Origin: Tanypteryx hageni
Lineage: Eukaryota > Arthropoda > Insecta > Odonata > Petaluridae
DNA: 64,000 nt
Reading direction: 5' to 3'
Assembly: GCA_028673005.1 (NCBI GenBank)
Contig: CM054118.1
Location: forward strand, 62,553,401 to 62,617,400
The position numbers and the translations under genes were made by a program. A model generated the notes under the pieces. That model searched no databases and was not told where the DNA came from. It saw only the letters and a list, made by a program, of their open reading frames with translations. Each line of letters opens with the position of its first letter. The first letter of the stretch is position 1. Positions 55,516 to 64,000 of this stretch are shown here, piece after piece.

Positions 55516-55769
55516 TACGTGAGTACAAATGTTTTCTTTGAACTAGTTCAGGCTGTTTTAATTCCATTAAGTACATATTCATATTTGCTCCATAAAAGAT
55601 TAAAAACCACCAGACCAATAACACCATGGGTATTACTCATGTATAAGTCGGCTCTCTACTTCTTCACTACAATTTTTATTTTGAAAACTCATAATTACAG
55701 TATATGTATGTGACCTCAAATTTGAAAATAATAATTTATTTCCAAATTTAAATTTAAAGCTTAAAATTT

Positions 55770-56929
55770 TCAATTTTATTAAAAGTCCCCTATTACACCT
55801 TATTAACGTATCCCTACAGGCTGGGACTTTTCCCACTGCTCTCAAAACTTCTAAAATTGTTCCTTTGTACAGGGGTAAAGGTAGCTATCTTGATTTAAAC
55901 TCATACAGGCCAATTGCTGTACAAAATCAATTCTCTAAAATTTTTGAGAAAGTTTTTAATAATCGATTAGTGTCTTTTCTGGAATCTTCTAATATATTGT
56001 CTCCTTATCAACATGGCTTCCGTAAGAGGAAATCTACCATGACAGCTGCCTACGATGTTATCAACTCCTTGCTTTCCTCACTGGATAACAAATTGGAAAA
56101 ATGTGAACTCTTTTTTGATTTTACAAAAGCCTTTTACCTTGTAAACCATAACCTGCCTTTTAAAAAACTTGACAGAATGGGTATCAGAGGGCCACCTAAA
56201 ACTGGCTCATATCTTATATTCAGGGCAGAACTCAATGTGTTGTTATTACTAATAATGGCTCTAAATATGTCTCCCCAGCTAAAATAGTGGACCAAGGAGT
56301 TCCTCAGGGCTCAGTTTTAGGACCCATTCTCTTCTCAATTTATATTAATGATCTCCCCCAGAGAATTTACAAATCAGCTGGGACAAAACCCACACTTTAT
56401 GCTGATGACACCAATGTCATTGTTTCCTCCAACTCTTTTCAGAACTTGCAGCACACTTGTAATCTTGTCACTCACTGCCTAAATACCTGATGTCTAAATA
56501 ACTTTCTAAAATTGAATATTGATAAATCACAAGTAATCAACTTTACCAATAAAAATAAAACAACACAGCCTTTGTCTATTCCTTTAGATGGCAAGTGTAT
56601 TTCTCAAGTCAATACCTCAAAGTTTCTTGGTGTCAATATTGAAGCTCACCTTTACTGGGACATTCATATCGGAAAACTTGCCAGTAAACTTAGCTCTGTG
56701 TGCTACTTGGTGAGATGCATTCGTTCTACAGTTTCTTCAGAGGTTTTACTATCACTATATTATGGTGAATTTTATTCCCATATTGCATACAGTATCTTGC
56801 TTTGAGGCTCCTCGCCTCATGCCATCAGAATCTTTACACTACAAAAAAATACTACGATTACTGGCGAATGAAAATCTTGATGCCCCAAGTCGTCCAATTT
56901 TTAGGCATTTTAATGTCCTACCTCTTGCA

Positions 56930-57004
<75 letters not shown>

Positions 57005-57243
57005 ATGTCAACAAGGTGTTGGGATGAGGAGTTCTCTCTCTGTAGCTGAAGAAGGAGTAGTTCTGAAAGCTTTACGTTTGTGATGTTTCTGTGTTTTTGT
57101 GTTATTTTACGTGTGTCGCTTCGACATCCCCGGGGCCTCGCCAACCTGAAGTCGTCTGATTGGTGAGTGCTCACTGGGTTTCCTCATCCCAACACCTTGT
57201 TGACATCCATATATTCATTTTACCTTTCCTTTTCCGTAAGTTG

Positions 57244-57296
<53 letters not shown>

Positions 57297-57740
57297 CAGC
57301 TGTTGTATGCACCAAAAGAAATTTAAATGAATACCTGGTCAATGCTGACATTTATCAGTATGCTACTCGTGGGGCAAGCAAATTACACGCACCATTTGTT
57401 CGCACCAAATCTGCATCACTAGGTCCTAAGCATATGGGACTCGCTTTTTATAATAAGCTACCTCAAAATCTAAAATGTATTGTGTCTATGTCTTCCTTTC
57501 AGTACAAGGTTAAATCTTTTTTGCTTAACAAAATGTACTATAGTATTGATGAATTTCTCAATGACTGATTTCCTGTATACTTCTATACATGTAATTTTAT
57601 GATGATATTTCTTTTGTATACATTTATACCTCATCTATTCTTATTGGAATATTTATGACGACATCTCTTTTGTATATATTTATATGACAAATCCTATATC
57701 TGTGTACAGATCTCCGGAGGAATAAATTATTATTATTATT
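55770..57740 (+). pseudogene. 5'-truncated LINE reverse transcriptase, split by a (TA)n-flanked insert
   Basis: RT blocks in order: SYRPIAVQNQFSKIFEKVFN, YQHGFRKRKSTMTAA, FFDFTKAFYLVNH (catalytic Asp), GVPQGSVLGPILFSIYINDL and TLYADDTNVIVSS (YADD intact). After stops at 56286 and 56488, FLKLNIDKSQVINF and SKFLGVNIEAHLYWD follow. The C-terminal part is split: RHFNVLPLACV before 56940 and TAVVCTKRNLNEY after 57294, ending at 57568. It finishes with GGAATAAA and (TTA)n at 57721-57745. It resembles the Jockey/CR1-type superfamily by its RT motifs; the clade was not resolved. Confidence 0.85.
56941..57293. mobile_element. (TA)n-flanked hairpin element inside the LINE
   Basis: Two long TA runs (56941-57002 and about 57244-57293) enclose a unit whose ends are a perfect 30-bp inverted repeat: 57002-57031 starts ATGGATGTCAACAAGGTGTT and 57182-57211 is its exact reverse complement. 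After the right arm comes TTTTACCTTTCCTTTTCCGT, as in the copy at 44962-45003. The LINE reading frame continues on either side, so this is an insertion into a TATA site of the LINE. Confidence 0.8.
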
Positions 57741-57894
57741 ATTACATTCCATACTTTGCGTTTAAATGAAGATACATTCTTTTTTGCATAGTCTTCTCAG
57801 TCTCTTGTTCCAAAACTTATAATGAACAAGCCACATTCTTTGCTCATACCTTTTTCTGTATATAATTCAACTTTTTATTTCATGCAAATGTTAG

Positions 57895-58989
57895 ATTGGA
57901 TTGATGATGATCACCTCTTTGTGGTTCATGACTTGGACTCCATATCTCATCATAAAATATGCTGGAATCTTTGAAACCATAATGATAAGCCCACTCTTTA
58001 CCATCTGCGGGTCTCTGTTTGCTAAGGCCAATTCTGTCTACAACCCAATAGTGTATGGAATCAGGTGAACATGTAGATGTTATATTTCATTGTCATATTT
58101 TAATCTTTATTCCTTGACATTCTTCCAAAGACAAATCACCAAAACTCGGAAACTTTTCATAACTGAAAAATTTTACTATCTTTTTCCATGAGATTTATTT
58201 ATTTAAATCGCTAACTAGTGATATGCATACCACTAGTGGTACTCTGTGAACCGTCAGGTCGTATGGAGATGTAATTTGATACAATAATGTATTTTTCATT
58301 AATTTTTGAAAAAATTATCCGAGGGCAGAACTAAGTTTTTACTTTCTGTTACTAGTGTTGCTTTAAAAATTTGAAACTGGCATAGGATTCTGATATACCA
58401 CAATGAAAAAGGGAATACAGTTTTCATCAGCATATTTTTAAAGCTCCTTCCCTAATGCATTCTCATAGTGTATTTTTGACCAGTGGCAGCTCGTAGCTAA
58501 AATTAGTGGGGTTGCTGCTCCAGAACTGTGAAGCGCACAGTTCCATACAAAGATTTTTGTATCTTTTTCATAAACTGGGGGATGGCTACTGAAGTACTGA
58601 CATTAAGCTTAAGGAATATATATTGTACTACAAAAATAAAGAAAGAATTAAAGAAAAAAGGACTCATTATATTAAATGTTATCGATAATATCAAGTGGAA
58701 ATAGGGGGTGCTGCAGTTCCGCAGTGCCTATACACGAGCCGCCACTGTTTTTGACAGAATTAATGTATATGTACCTAATATGTGAATGGAGGGAAAAAAG
58801 ATTGAGAAATACCAATTTGATACACCTATATCTAGTTTTTTGCATTTCAATTTAATTCTAATGAATAAAAACAAAAAACGAGTCCCTTTTCATAAAATTC
58901 TCCTCCCCTTTAATTTCAGCCATCCCAAGTTCAGAGCTGCCCTGAAGCAGAAGTTGCCTTCTTGCATTCAGGGACGAACCTGGCATTGA
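57895..58989 (+). CDS. Opsin (arthropod rhabdomeric type), last two exons only
   Basis: Opsins are seven-helix, retinal-binding, Gq-coupled receptors of photoreceptor membranes. Exons 57895-58064 and 58920-58989 join in phase to 79 codons. The first encodes the end of helix 6 ([18 protein letters not shown]), the loop [14 protein letters not shown] and helix 7 with FAKAN (the lysine is the retinal Schiff-base residue) and NPIVYGI (NPxxY). The second gives [15 protein letters not shown] and ends after CIQGRTWH. This C-tail is shorter than usual; an alternate frame past LPS stays open and acidic. No helix 1-5 exons were recognised upstream on this strand within the window, where a LINE abuts. 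It may be a gene fragment, a pseudogene, or the 3' end of a gene with distant exons. Confidence 0.82.
58481..58747. mobile_element. Miniature hAT-like element in the opsin intron
   Basis: TTTTTGAC flanks it perfectly at 58473-58480 and 58748-58755. Ends CAGTGGCAGCTCGTAGCTAA and, in reverse complement, CAGTGGCGGCTCGTGTATAG. The inverted homology is interrupted further in (GCTGCTCC against GCAGCACC). 267 bases, no coding capacity. Confidence 0.9.
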
Positions 58990-59118
58990 TGGAGTCTCAG
59001 ATGACTGCCTCCTCAACTTAAGATGCCTGATTTATTCAGTCCAAACAATTAAGCAAGTGTTCAAACGGAATTCCCTACCATCCTCTTACCAAAATAGGTT
59101 TTGAATAATCTTCAATTC

Positions 59119-59124
59119 AATAAA
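59119..59124 (+). terminator. Candidate polyadenylation signal for the opsin fragment
   Basis: AATAAA about 130 bases after the opsin stop codon. Confidence 0.4.
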
Positions 59125-59333
59125 AATTTATACAAAATTTTGCCCAATTTTTAATCTTTAAGATTCTTTCATAATCATCTCCTTAACTTAAGTTAACATT
59201 CACAGCTATTGTTTTCGTAAACCAGGTTCACAGAACTAAATGAGCACAACAAAAATATTTTCAAAGCGGGGCCCTCAACTTCCAACAAGGAAGTAAAAAC
59301 AAAAAATGCAACGTTTAAATTTTATATGGCCGT

Positions 59334-59576
59334 GGCGGATTTAGAAATTTCCCGCCACTAGGCAAAATTAGTTTTCTTCCTCCTTTTTGGGACTTTTTTC
59401 CTAAAAGAATCGCTCATGTATATGGTTTGTCTGTGCTTCCGTCCGTCTGCAGATCATAATAGTTTAATTCATCAGAAGTCTGAGTAATATTAATTTTTTC
59501 ATTCACGCCCAGAATTCTAGGTTTTATGGCCGCCCCGAAATCTCACCGCCCCTAGGAAATTGCCTACTCTGGTCTT
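59334..59576. mobile_element. Probable miniature hAT element, related to 52204-52798
   Basis: The left side GTGGCGGATTTAGAAATTTC and the right side CGCCCCTAGGAAATTGCCTA resemble the ends of the hAT element at 52204 (GTCGGATTTAAG; CGCCCTAGGCAGTTGCCTA). A clean 8-bp duplication was not found, so the boundaries are approximate. Confidence 0.4.
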
Positions 59577-59778
59577 ACCGTCTTATTTAATATTCGCTAC
59601 TGCGTGGCACACGAAAAATCAACTTTCAAATTTCGCATTACTGCGATAAGTACGCGTCCAGTGGGTGAAATGCAAACTAAGGCAGGTATTTTCACCGGAG
59701 CTAAAAATGAAAATGTGTAGTTATATGAAGAAGGATTCGAGTTTATAAGTGTATGTTATTCATTACAATTTGATATAA

Positions 59779-60429
59779 ATGGAGGTGGATCTGGATCTAG
59801 AAGATAGTGATGCCGAAGAGACTATCACTGCTCAGAGTGTACTTGAAAAATTAGAGGAAGCATGGCTTAATGAGAAGTTTAGCCCTGAGATTTTACCGCA
59901 TCGATCAGAGTTAGTTGACTGTATGTTGGAACAAATTAATCAAATGGAAGAAAATTTAAATAAGTTGAAGAAAAGTGACTTTCGCGTTGTGATTCACCGA
60001 ATGGAGTTGGATAGAATTAGGTATATTATTACCAGCTATTTAAGAAGCCGGCTAGAGAAGATTGAATTGTATACCAGTCATGTTTTAGATGTAGAGTCAA
60101 AAAGACCAATAGAAGAACGTTACTTGTCTCCTGCTGAATATAAATTTGCTCAAGAGCATCAATCTCATCTAGAAAATCATTTTGAAACGTTAGTCTTAAG
60201 ACACATGCCGTACAATGTCAGAACATTAGATAAGACCACTATGTGTGTCATGCCTAATTTGTTTTCTCAAGTATTTCTTCGAGTAAATAAAACAGTCAAT
60301 GGAGTTGTTATAGAGACAGGTGGTGATTCGACTGAGGAAGAAATAGAACTTGAAGGGAATAGTCAGCATATTATTCAATATAAAGCAATTGCTGATTTGG
60401 TGAAGTCTGGAAGTGTTCAGCTTATATGA
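59779..60429 (+). CDS. SLD5: DNA replication complex GINS protein SLD5
   Basis: SLD5 (GINS4) is one of four GINS subunits; with Cdc45 and MCM2-7 it forms the CMG replicative helicase in the nucleus. One intronless frame of 216 residues (human about 223). Family blocks: LEKLEEAWLNEKFSPEILPH near residue 25, VDCMLEQINQMEENL, then ELDRIRYIITSYLRSRLEKI (helical A domain). LSPAEYKFAQEHQSHLENHF and LRHMPYNVRTLD form the linker, VFLRV and IQYKAIADLVKSGSVQLI the C-terminal B domain, whose VQLI terminus is typical of the family. The acidic start MEVDLDLEDSDAEET is also usual. No disruption was seen. The lack of introns could mean a retrocopy, but no poly(A) tract or target duplication was seen and the frame is intact, so I take it as the functional gene. 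Confidence 0.97.
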   Translation: MEVDLDLEDSDAEETITAQSVLEKLEEAWLNEKFSPEILPHRSELVDCMLEQINQMEENLNKLKKSDFRVVIHRMELDRIRYIITSYLRSRLEKIELYTSHVLDVESKRPIEERYLSPAEYKFAQEHQSHLENHFETLVLRHMPYNVRTLDKTTMCVMPNLFSQVFLRVNKTVNGVVIETGGDSTEEEIELEGNSQHIIQYKAIADLVKSGSVQLI

Positions 60430-61625
60430 AGGTATTTAAGATTAACATGCCATATTTTTTATCGTTTTTTCGTCATTTATATACGGTTGGTGAATTTCAA
60501 TTTATAATATTTTCAATTTTGAATGTTTTACAGTTATAAAAAACAAAGTATTCTCATTTAAAATGTACCAATTTTAGTGTTAATTAGCCAGAGTTGCATA
60601 TCTTGCATTTTTTGCTTGTTTCCTCAGTTTGGGTTCTGGTGTGTATGATTATAAAAAATATAAGTTCATGTGTGCAATTCTACTTTTTCAGTGCTCATCA
60701 CATTTAATCGCCGGTAATATCATGCAGTTTTGAACCTAATTCCAATCCAGCTGCTTTTTTCACCCTACAAAATTCGTTGAAGAATCAACAGTGATCGAAG
60801 TCTTCTGTATTAAAAGTAATTTTTGTTGCATAAATTGTTAAATTAAAATTGGAAGTGTTTTATTAAGTTTAATCGTGGACCTCATAACCACAATTAATAA
60901 TTATAGAAAAAGCATTTATTCTGGTTTTCAAATTATTGCCCTATTTCTTTTGGTCACATGTTTATAACTCTTTATGTGGCTATTGTTTTTGAGTTGTAAT
61001 CTTTCATTTTTTATTTTTGTTTATTACAGTTTAATAAAAGTAAATGACATTTTTGTAGCACTTAAATTTTGGTTAATTAGAAATGCTACATTTCTTATTA
61101 TCTGCTACATTAAATAAAATGGTTCAGTTTGGTGGAGAAATTTAAGTAGTTTATTATTACCTCAGTACATCCTAATTTTAGCAGTTTATCTTTTGAAGAG
61201 AAGTAAGGGTATAAAATGAATTAACTCAAGCAGTATAAATCATTAGTCGTAGCATATTTTTCTGCCAATTATTAACATTTATTCAGTCATGTTTTTTATA
61301 ACAATTTTCCTAGATAATTTTATAAAAGTAGATTGTTATTCTAGAATTGACTGATTTGTTATTTCGTGGTGGGCATGTGCAGCAGCTTAATTTATGCTGA
61401 TAATGTGCCACATCTTAAAGGTATATTAACGTTTTCCCTGGTATGCGGGTGTTTAAAAAAATATGATATTAGGAAGAGTCTACATTGTTTAAGGTTAAGA
61501 CGATTGATCAATCAAGACTTATACACTTTTATAATTATAAAGGAATTGAACGCGCCAGAGGCATGCAAAACAAGAAAATGTACATGATGTTAATATTTGT
61601 GAAAGATTATGAGGGTTCGGATTAG
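60430..61625 (+). other. SLD5 3' UTR and AT-rich flank
   Basis: No further coding blocks. AATAAA hexamers occur at 61033-61038 and 61113-61118; either could end the SLD5 transcript, as could an unrecognised nearer variant. Confidence 0.45.
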
Positions 61626-61627
61626 TA

Positions 61628-62170
61628 CCCTATTAGCCCGAATATAATGCGACCCCGAATATAGCGCGACCCCAAGTATTTTGAAAGGAATTTTAGAAAA
61701 AGACGAAAAACATTTAATTTTCTCTATTTTGCACATTTAAATTACCTGTAAACTCATGAATTAAGTACTGAAGGGGGGTAATGTGACGCCACGTAGCATC
61801 GTAACATGAACGTCCAATCCACTTACAATGTAGCAATTATAAAAATATGCGCTGAAACGCGCCGATACGCAGTTATTTTTTAAAGATAAAGTATTCGAAT
61901 ATAGTACGAATGATCTCCTCAGACCCCTACCGAGTATATTTGTACAATGTAGCATCGTAACATGAACGTCCAATTCACTTACAATGTAGCAATTATAAAA
62001 ATATGCGCTGAAACACGCGTCATGAAACGCGCCGATACGCAGTTATTTTTTAGAGATACAAGTATTTGAATATAGTACGAATGCAACAAGTACTCGAATA
62101 TAGTGCGAATGCGACTTTCAAAGGTACATATTGAGGAAAAAAACATCGCACTATATTCGGGTCAATACGG
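61628..62170. mobile_element. TIR miniature element with internal tandem duplication
   Basis: TA (61626-61627), then CCCTATTAGCCCGAATATAA; the right end in reverse complement is CCGTATTGACCCGAATATAG, then TA (62171-62172). Subterminal GCGACCCC/GCGATG motifs also match. Inside, 61794-61912 is repeated at 61950-62083 (156-base offset), starting TAGCATCGTAACATGAACGT. A member of the CCGTATTxACCCG terminus group. Confidence 0.85.
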
Positions 62171-62172
62171 TA

Positions 62173-62689
62173 AACTTTAATGACGGGAAGTGTTAATGAA
62201 AATTACATGGAAAAAAACCTGAAATTATAAGTTAATATCGTAACATCTTTTGGAATTCTTGAAGGCATGATATTGTAGATCCCATTTTGTTAAACTTTAA
62301 TAAAAACTAATTGTCTTTATTTTCTACTGCTATTAAATTGTTTTTGAAATATTTTTGCTATTTCAGAATGTTTACCTTGTTATTGACAATTCCGTAAAAA
62401 TGAAAAATCAAACTTGAAAAAGTGAATTGTTGGAAATATTTTAACAATACTCGGCACCTTACAATGGCCTAGTCGTTTTTGGAAATCTTGGAAAGTGTAA
62501 TTTATTTATTTTAGAAGTTTTATTAACAATTTAGATTAAAACTAACACTTTTGCACATTTGCTAATGCCATTTAATATGAAATACCATAATGTTTATCAT
62601 ATTTTTAAATTTTGTTTGCAAATTTTGTTAAGTTTTATATTTTTGCTTTCTCTGTACATATTATAGTGAGCATAAGGCATTCTTTTTTT
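62173..62689. other. AT-rich intergenic sequence
   Basis: Nothing recognised. Confidence 0.5.
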
Positions 62690-63090
62690 ACTTATTGTAA
62701 AAAACACCTAAAAATTACTGGAATGAAAGTTGTAGGTAATATAATTTTCTACAACTTTTGTTCGAAACATTTTCCCATATAATGCGTTTTTTAAGAGATA
62801 CTTTAAAAATTACATTGTTTAGCTGCCACCATCACACCACCTGGAGGCAACTTTTGTAAACACTTGACGCATAGTTTAGTAACATTTCTTTTTATTCTTA
62901 ATTATTGGAGCTTTGTGGCTATATCCAATATCAGAAGGCTACGGTATGAGTTATGTATGTTCTGTGTAAGGTCTTTAAATTTTCCTCGAAGTTCCTTAAA
63001 ATATTTATTAACATTTAACCTATTTGGAATTTTTAGAAATATTACAGGTATGGAGAAAGTCATGTGGTAGCCACATCAAATTTTTTAAGA
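62690..63090. repeat. Dispersed repeat, second copy of 7790-8186
   Basis: Same orientation and order of blocks as the 7.8-kb copy, ending at GTCATGTGGTRSCCACATC in both. Small indels separate the copies. Family unassigned. Confidence 0.75.
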
Positions 63091-63808
63091 TATATTATAT
63101 TGGGAACTTGAAAACTCTAAAATATATTGTATAAGAAAATATTTTATTTATGACTTGAAATATGTTATGTTCGAGATAATAGGGGAAATTATACATTTGA
63201 AATGTTTTCCAATTTACATAAACACATACATGCACCTGAGTTTGCATATGCATATATTTGTGTCTAACTTTTATTTTCACATGCATGCAGTATTATAGGA
63301 CTAGTGAACTTGATAATAAAAGAAGGATGTTGTGACATCTAATTATTATGACAAGTGAAAATCTATTCTTAAAGCAAGTTTATTAATGTGACATCTTATT
63401 TCATTTTTATTCTAGGAAAAAATGCTGCTCGTGACAAAATTTTATTGACTTATAAAGCATATTTTTCTTTCTGAAACATTTGCCAGCATTTTATTGCTAC
63501 TGATGATAAATTGTTATCATTTTAAAAACTTGTTTTTCTTGATATATTTATTTTACTTTTATGGCTGATTTTTAGCAGATTAATCTGCAATCTTCTTTTT
63601 ATATACAAAGCATTGAATGAATTTAACCTTTATGCTATAGCTGGTGCAGCATATGCCTCGGCAAGGATATCATATAGCCAATTGGCCAACTCAATTTTTT
63701 TGTTGCAAAGTGATTTAAACAGCAGAGAACTTTTATCATTTGACAACATAAAAGGCATTTTACTTCCACAGTTTTAAGGCTACTTTGAGTGGCTATTTGA
63801 TGTTATTC
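63091..63808. other. AT-rich sequence, possible minus-strand 3' UTR
   Basis: No exon recognised. If the minus-strand exon at 63809-63877 is real, part of this is its 3' UTR; TTTATT (AATAAA on the minus strand) occurs near 63489. Confidence 0.3.
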
Positions 63809-63877
63809 TTAAAGATCTGTGTTCTCTTCCATTTTTGGTTGATCTGATTCTCTTTGAGAAATAGTCCTCTTGTAAGC
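63809..63877 (-). CDS. Possible terminal exon of an unidentified gene
   Basis: On the minus strand a polypyrimidine-type acceptor (TATTTTTGCAG) is followed by an open 22-codon frame, AYKRTISQRESDQPK then MEENTDL, and a stop. A hydrophilic tail like this would fit the C-terminus of many proteins; I do not recognise it. The rest of the gene would lie beyond the window. Chance remains a real possibility. Confidence 0.25.
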   Translation of the reverse strand, partial: AYKRTISQRESDQPKMEENTDL

Positions 63878-64000
63878 CTGCAAAAATAGATAAGTATTAA
63901 TTAGTTTAAGACAATTATAAAATTGGTCTTGGTATATAAATTGCCTTTGTTAAAGTAATTATTTTTCTCCATTTTTACTTTCTGCATACATAGTGTAGGG

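Noticed and set aside
56762..57174. Frames rich in Ile-Tyr repeats
   Set aside because: Translation of the TA microsatellite, not protein.
1..64000. CRISPR arrays, operons, bacterial promoters or ribosome-binding sites
   Set aside because: The window is eukaryotic nuclear DNA with spliced genes; the repeats present are transposon-derived and not regularly spaced with unique spacers.

Overview
The window is a stretch of an arthropod nuclear genome, most likely an insect. It is AT-rich, the genes have GT-AG introns of up to almost 10 kb, and a rhabdomeric-type opsin fragment is present. The transposon mix (mariner, Tigger/pogo, piggyBac, hAT, Helitron, LINE, Ty3/gypsy, tRNA-derived SINEs) fits. 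I cannot name the species.

Four host loci lie on the + strand. (1) 1389..25332 holds nine 3' exons encoding the last 465 residues of a COPII coat Sec24 (A/B type); its 5' part lies before the window. (2) 38555..50932 is a complete six-exon COMMD2 gene (217 aa predicted). (3) 57895..58989 holds the last two exons of an arthropod visual-type opsin, with the retinal-binding lysine and NPxxY region but no recognisable upstream exons. (4) 59779..60429 is the intact single-exon GINS subunit SLD5 (GINS4). These proteins act in unrelated processes (ER export, COMMD/retromer-linked trafficking, phototransduction, replication) and I see no functional cluster. A possible minus-strand terminal exon lies at 63809..63877.

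Nearly everything else is layered transposable-element sequence. Sec24 introns contain inverted SINE pairs, a frameshifted piggyBac copy, a hAT element, a mariner pseudogene, several Tigger/pogo-type miniature elements, and a Tigger-like transposase frame of 371 codons. The Sec24-COMMD2 interval contains an internally deleted piggyBac copy, period-type repeats, a visibly GC-rich decayed Ty3/gypsy element (about 30-34.7 kb), a SINE and hAT/MADF/dispersed-repeat remnants. COMMD2 introns carry a TIR element with GACATTTTGTCC-type ends, LINE remnants, a pogo-like element and a hAT element with a perfect 8-bp target duplication. Between COMMD2 and the opsin exons lie a hAT element with a Helitron nested inside it, a 148-bp-period repeat, a decayed pogo-like transposase and a LINE split by a (TA)n-flanked hairpin element.

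The most notable structures are: a group of pogo-like elements sharing a CCGTATTTACCCG-type terminus, several with remnants of the same acidic transposase tail (DDEFLGF-like); the hAT/Helitron nest, for which an empty-site relative exists elsewhere in this window; a near-centreless 43-bp-arm palindrome beside the Sec24 exon at 11959..12134, associated with a copied splice-donor motif; and the orphan opsin 3' end. All calls were made by eye. Family assignments rest on recognised protein motifs and terminal sequences, not on searches.
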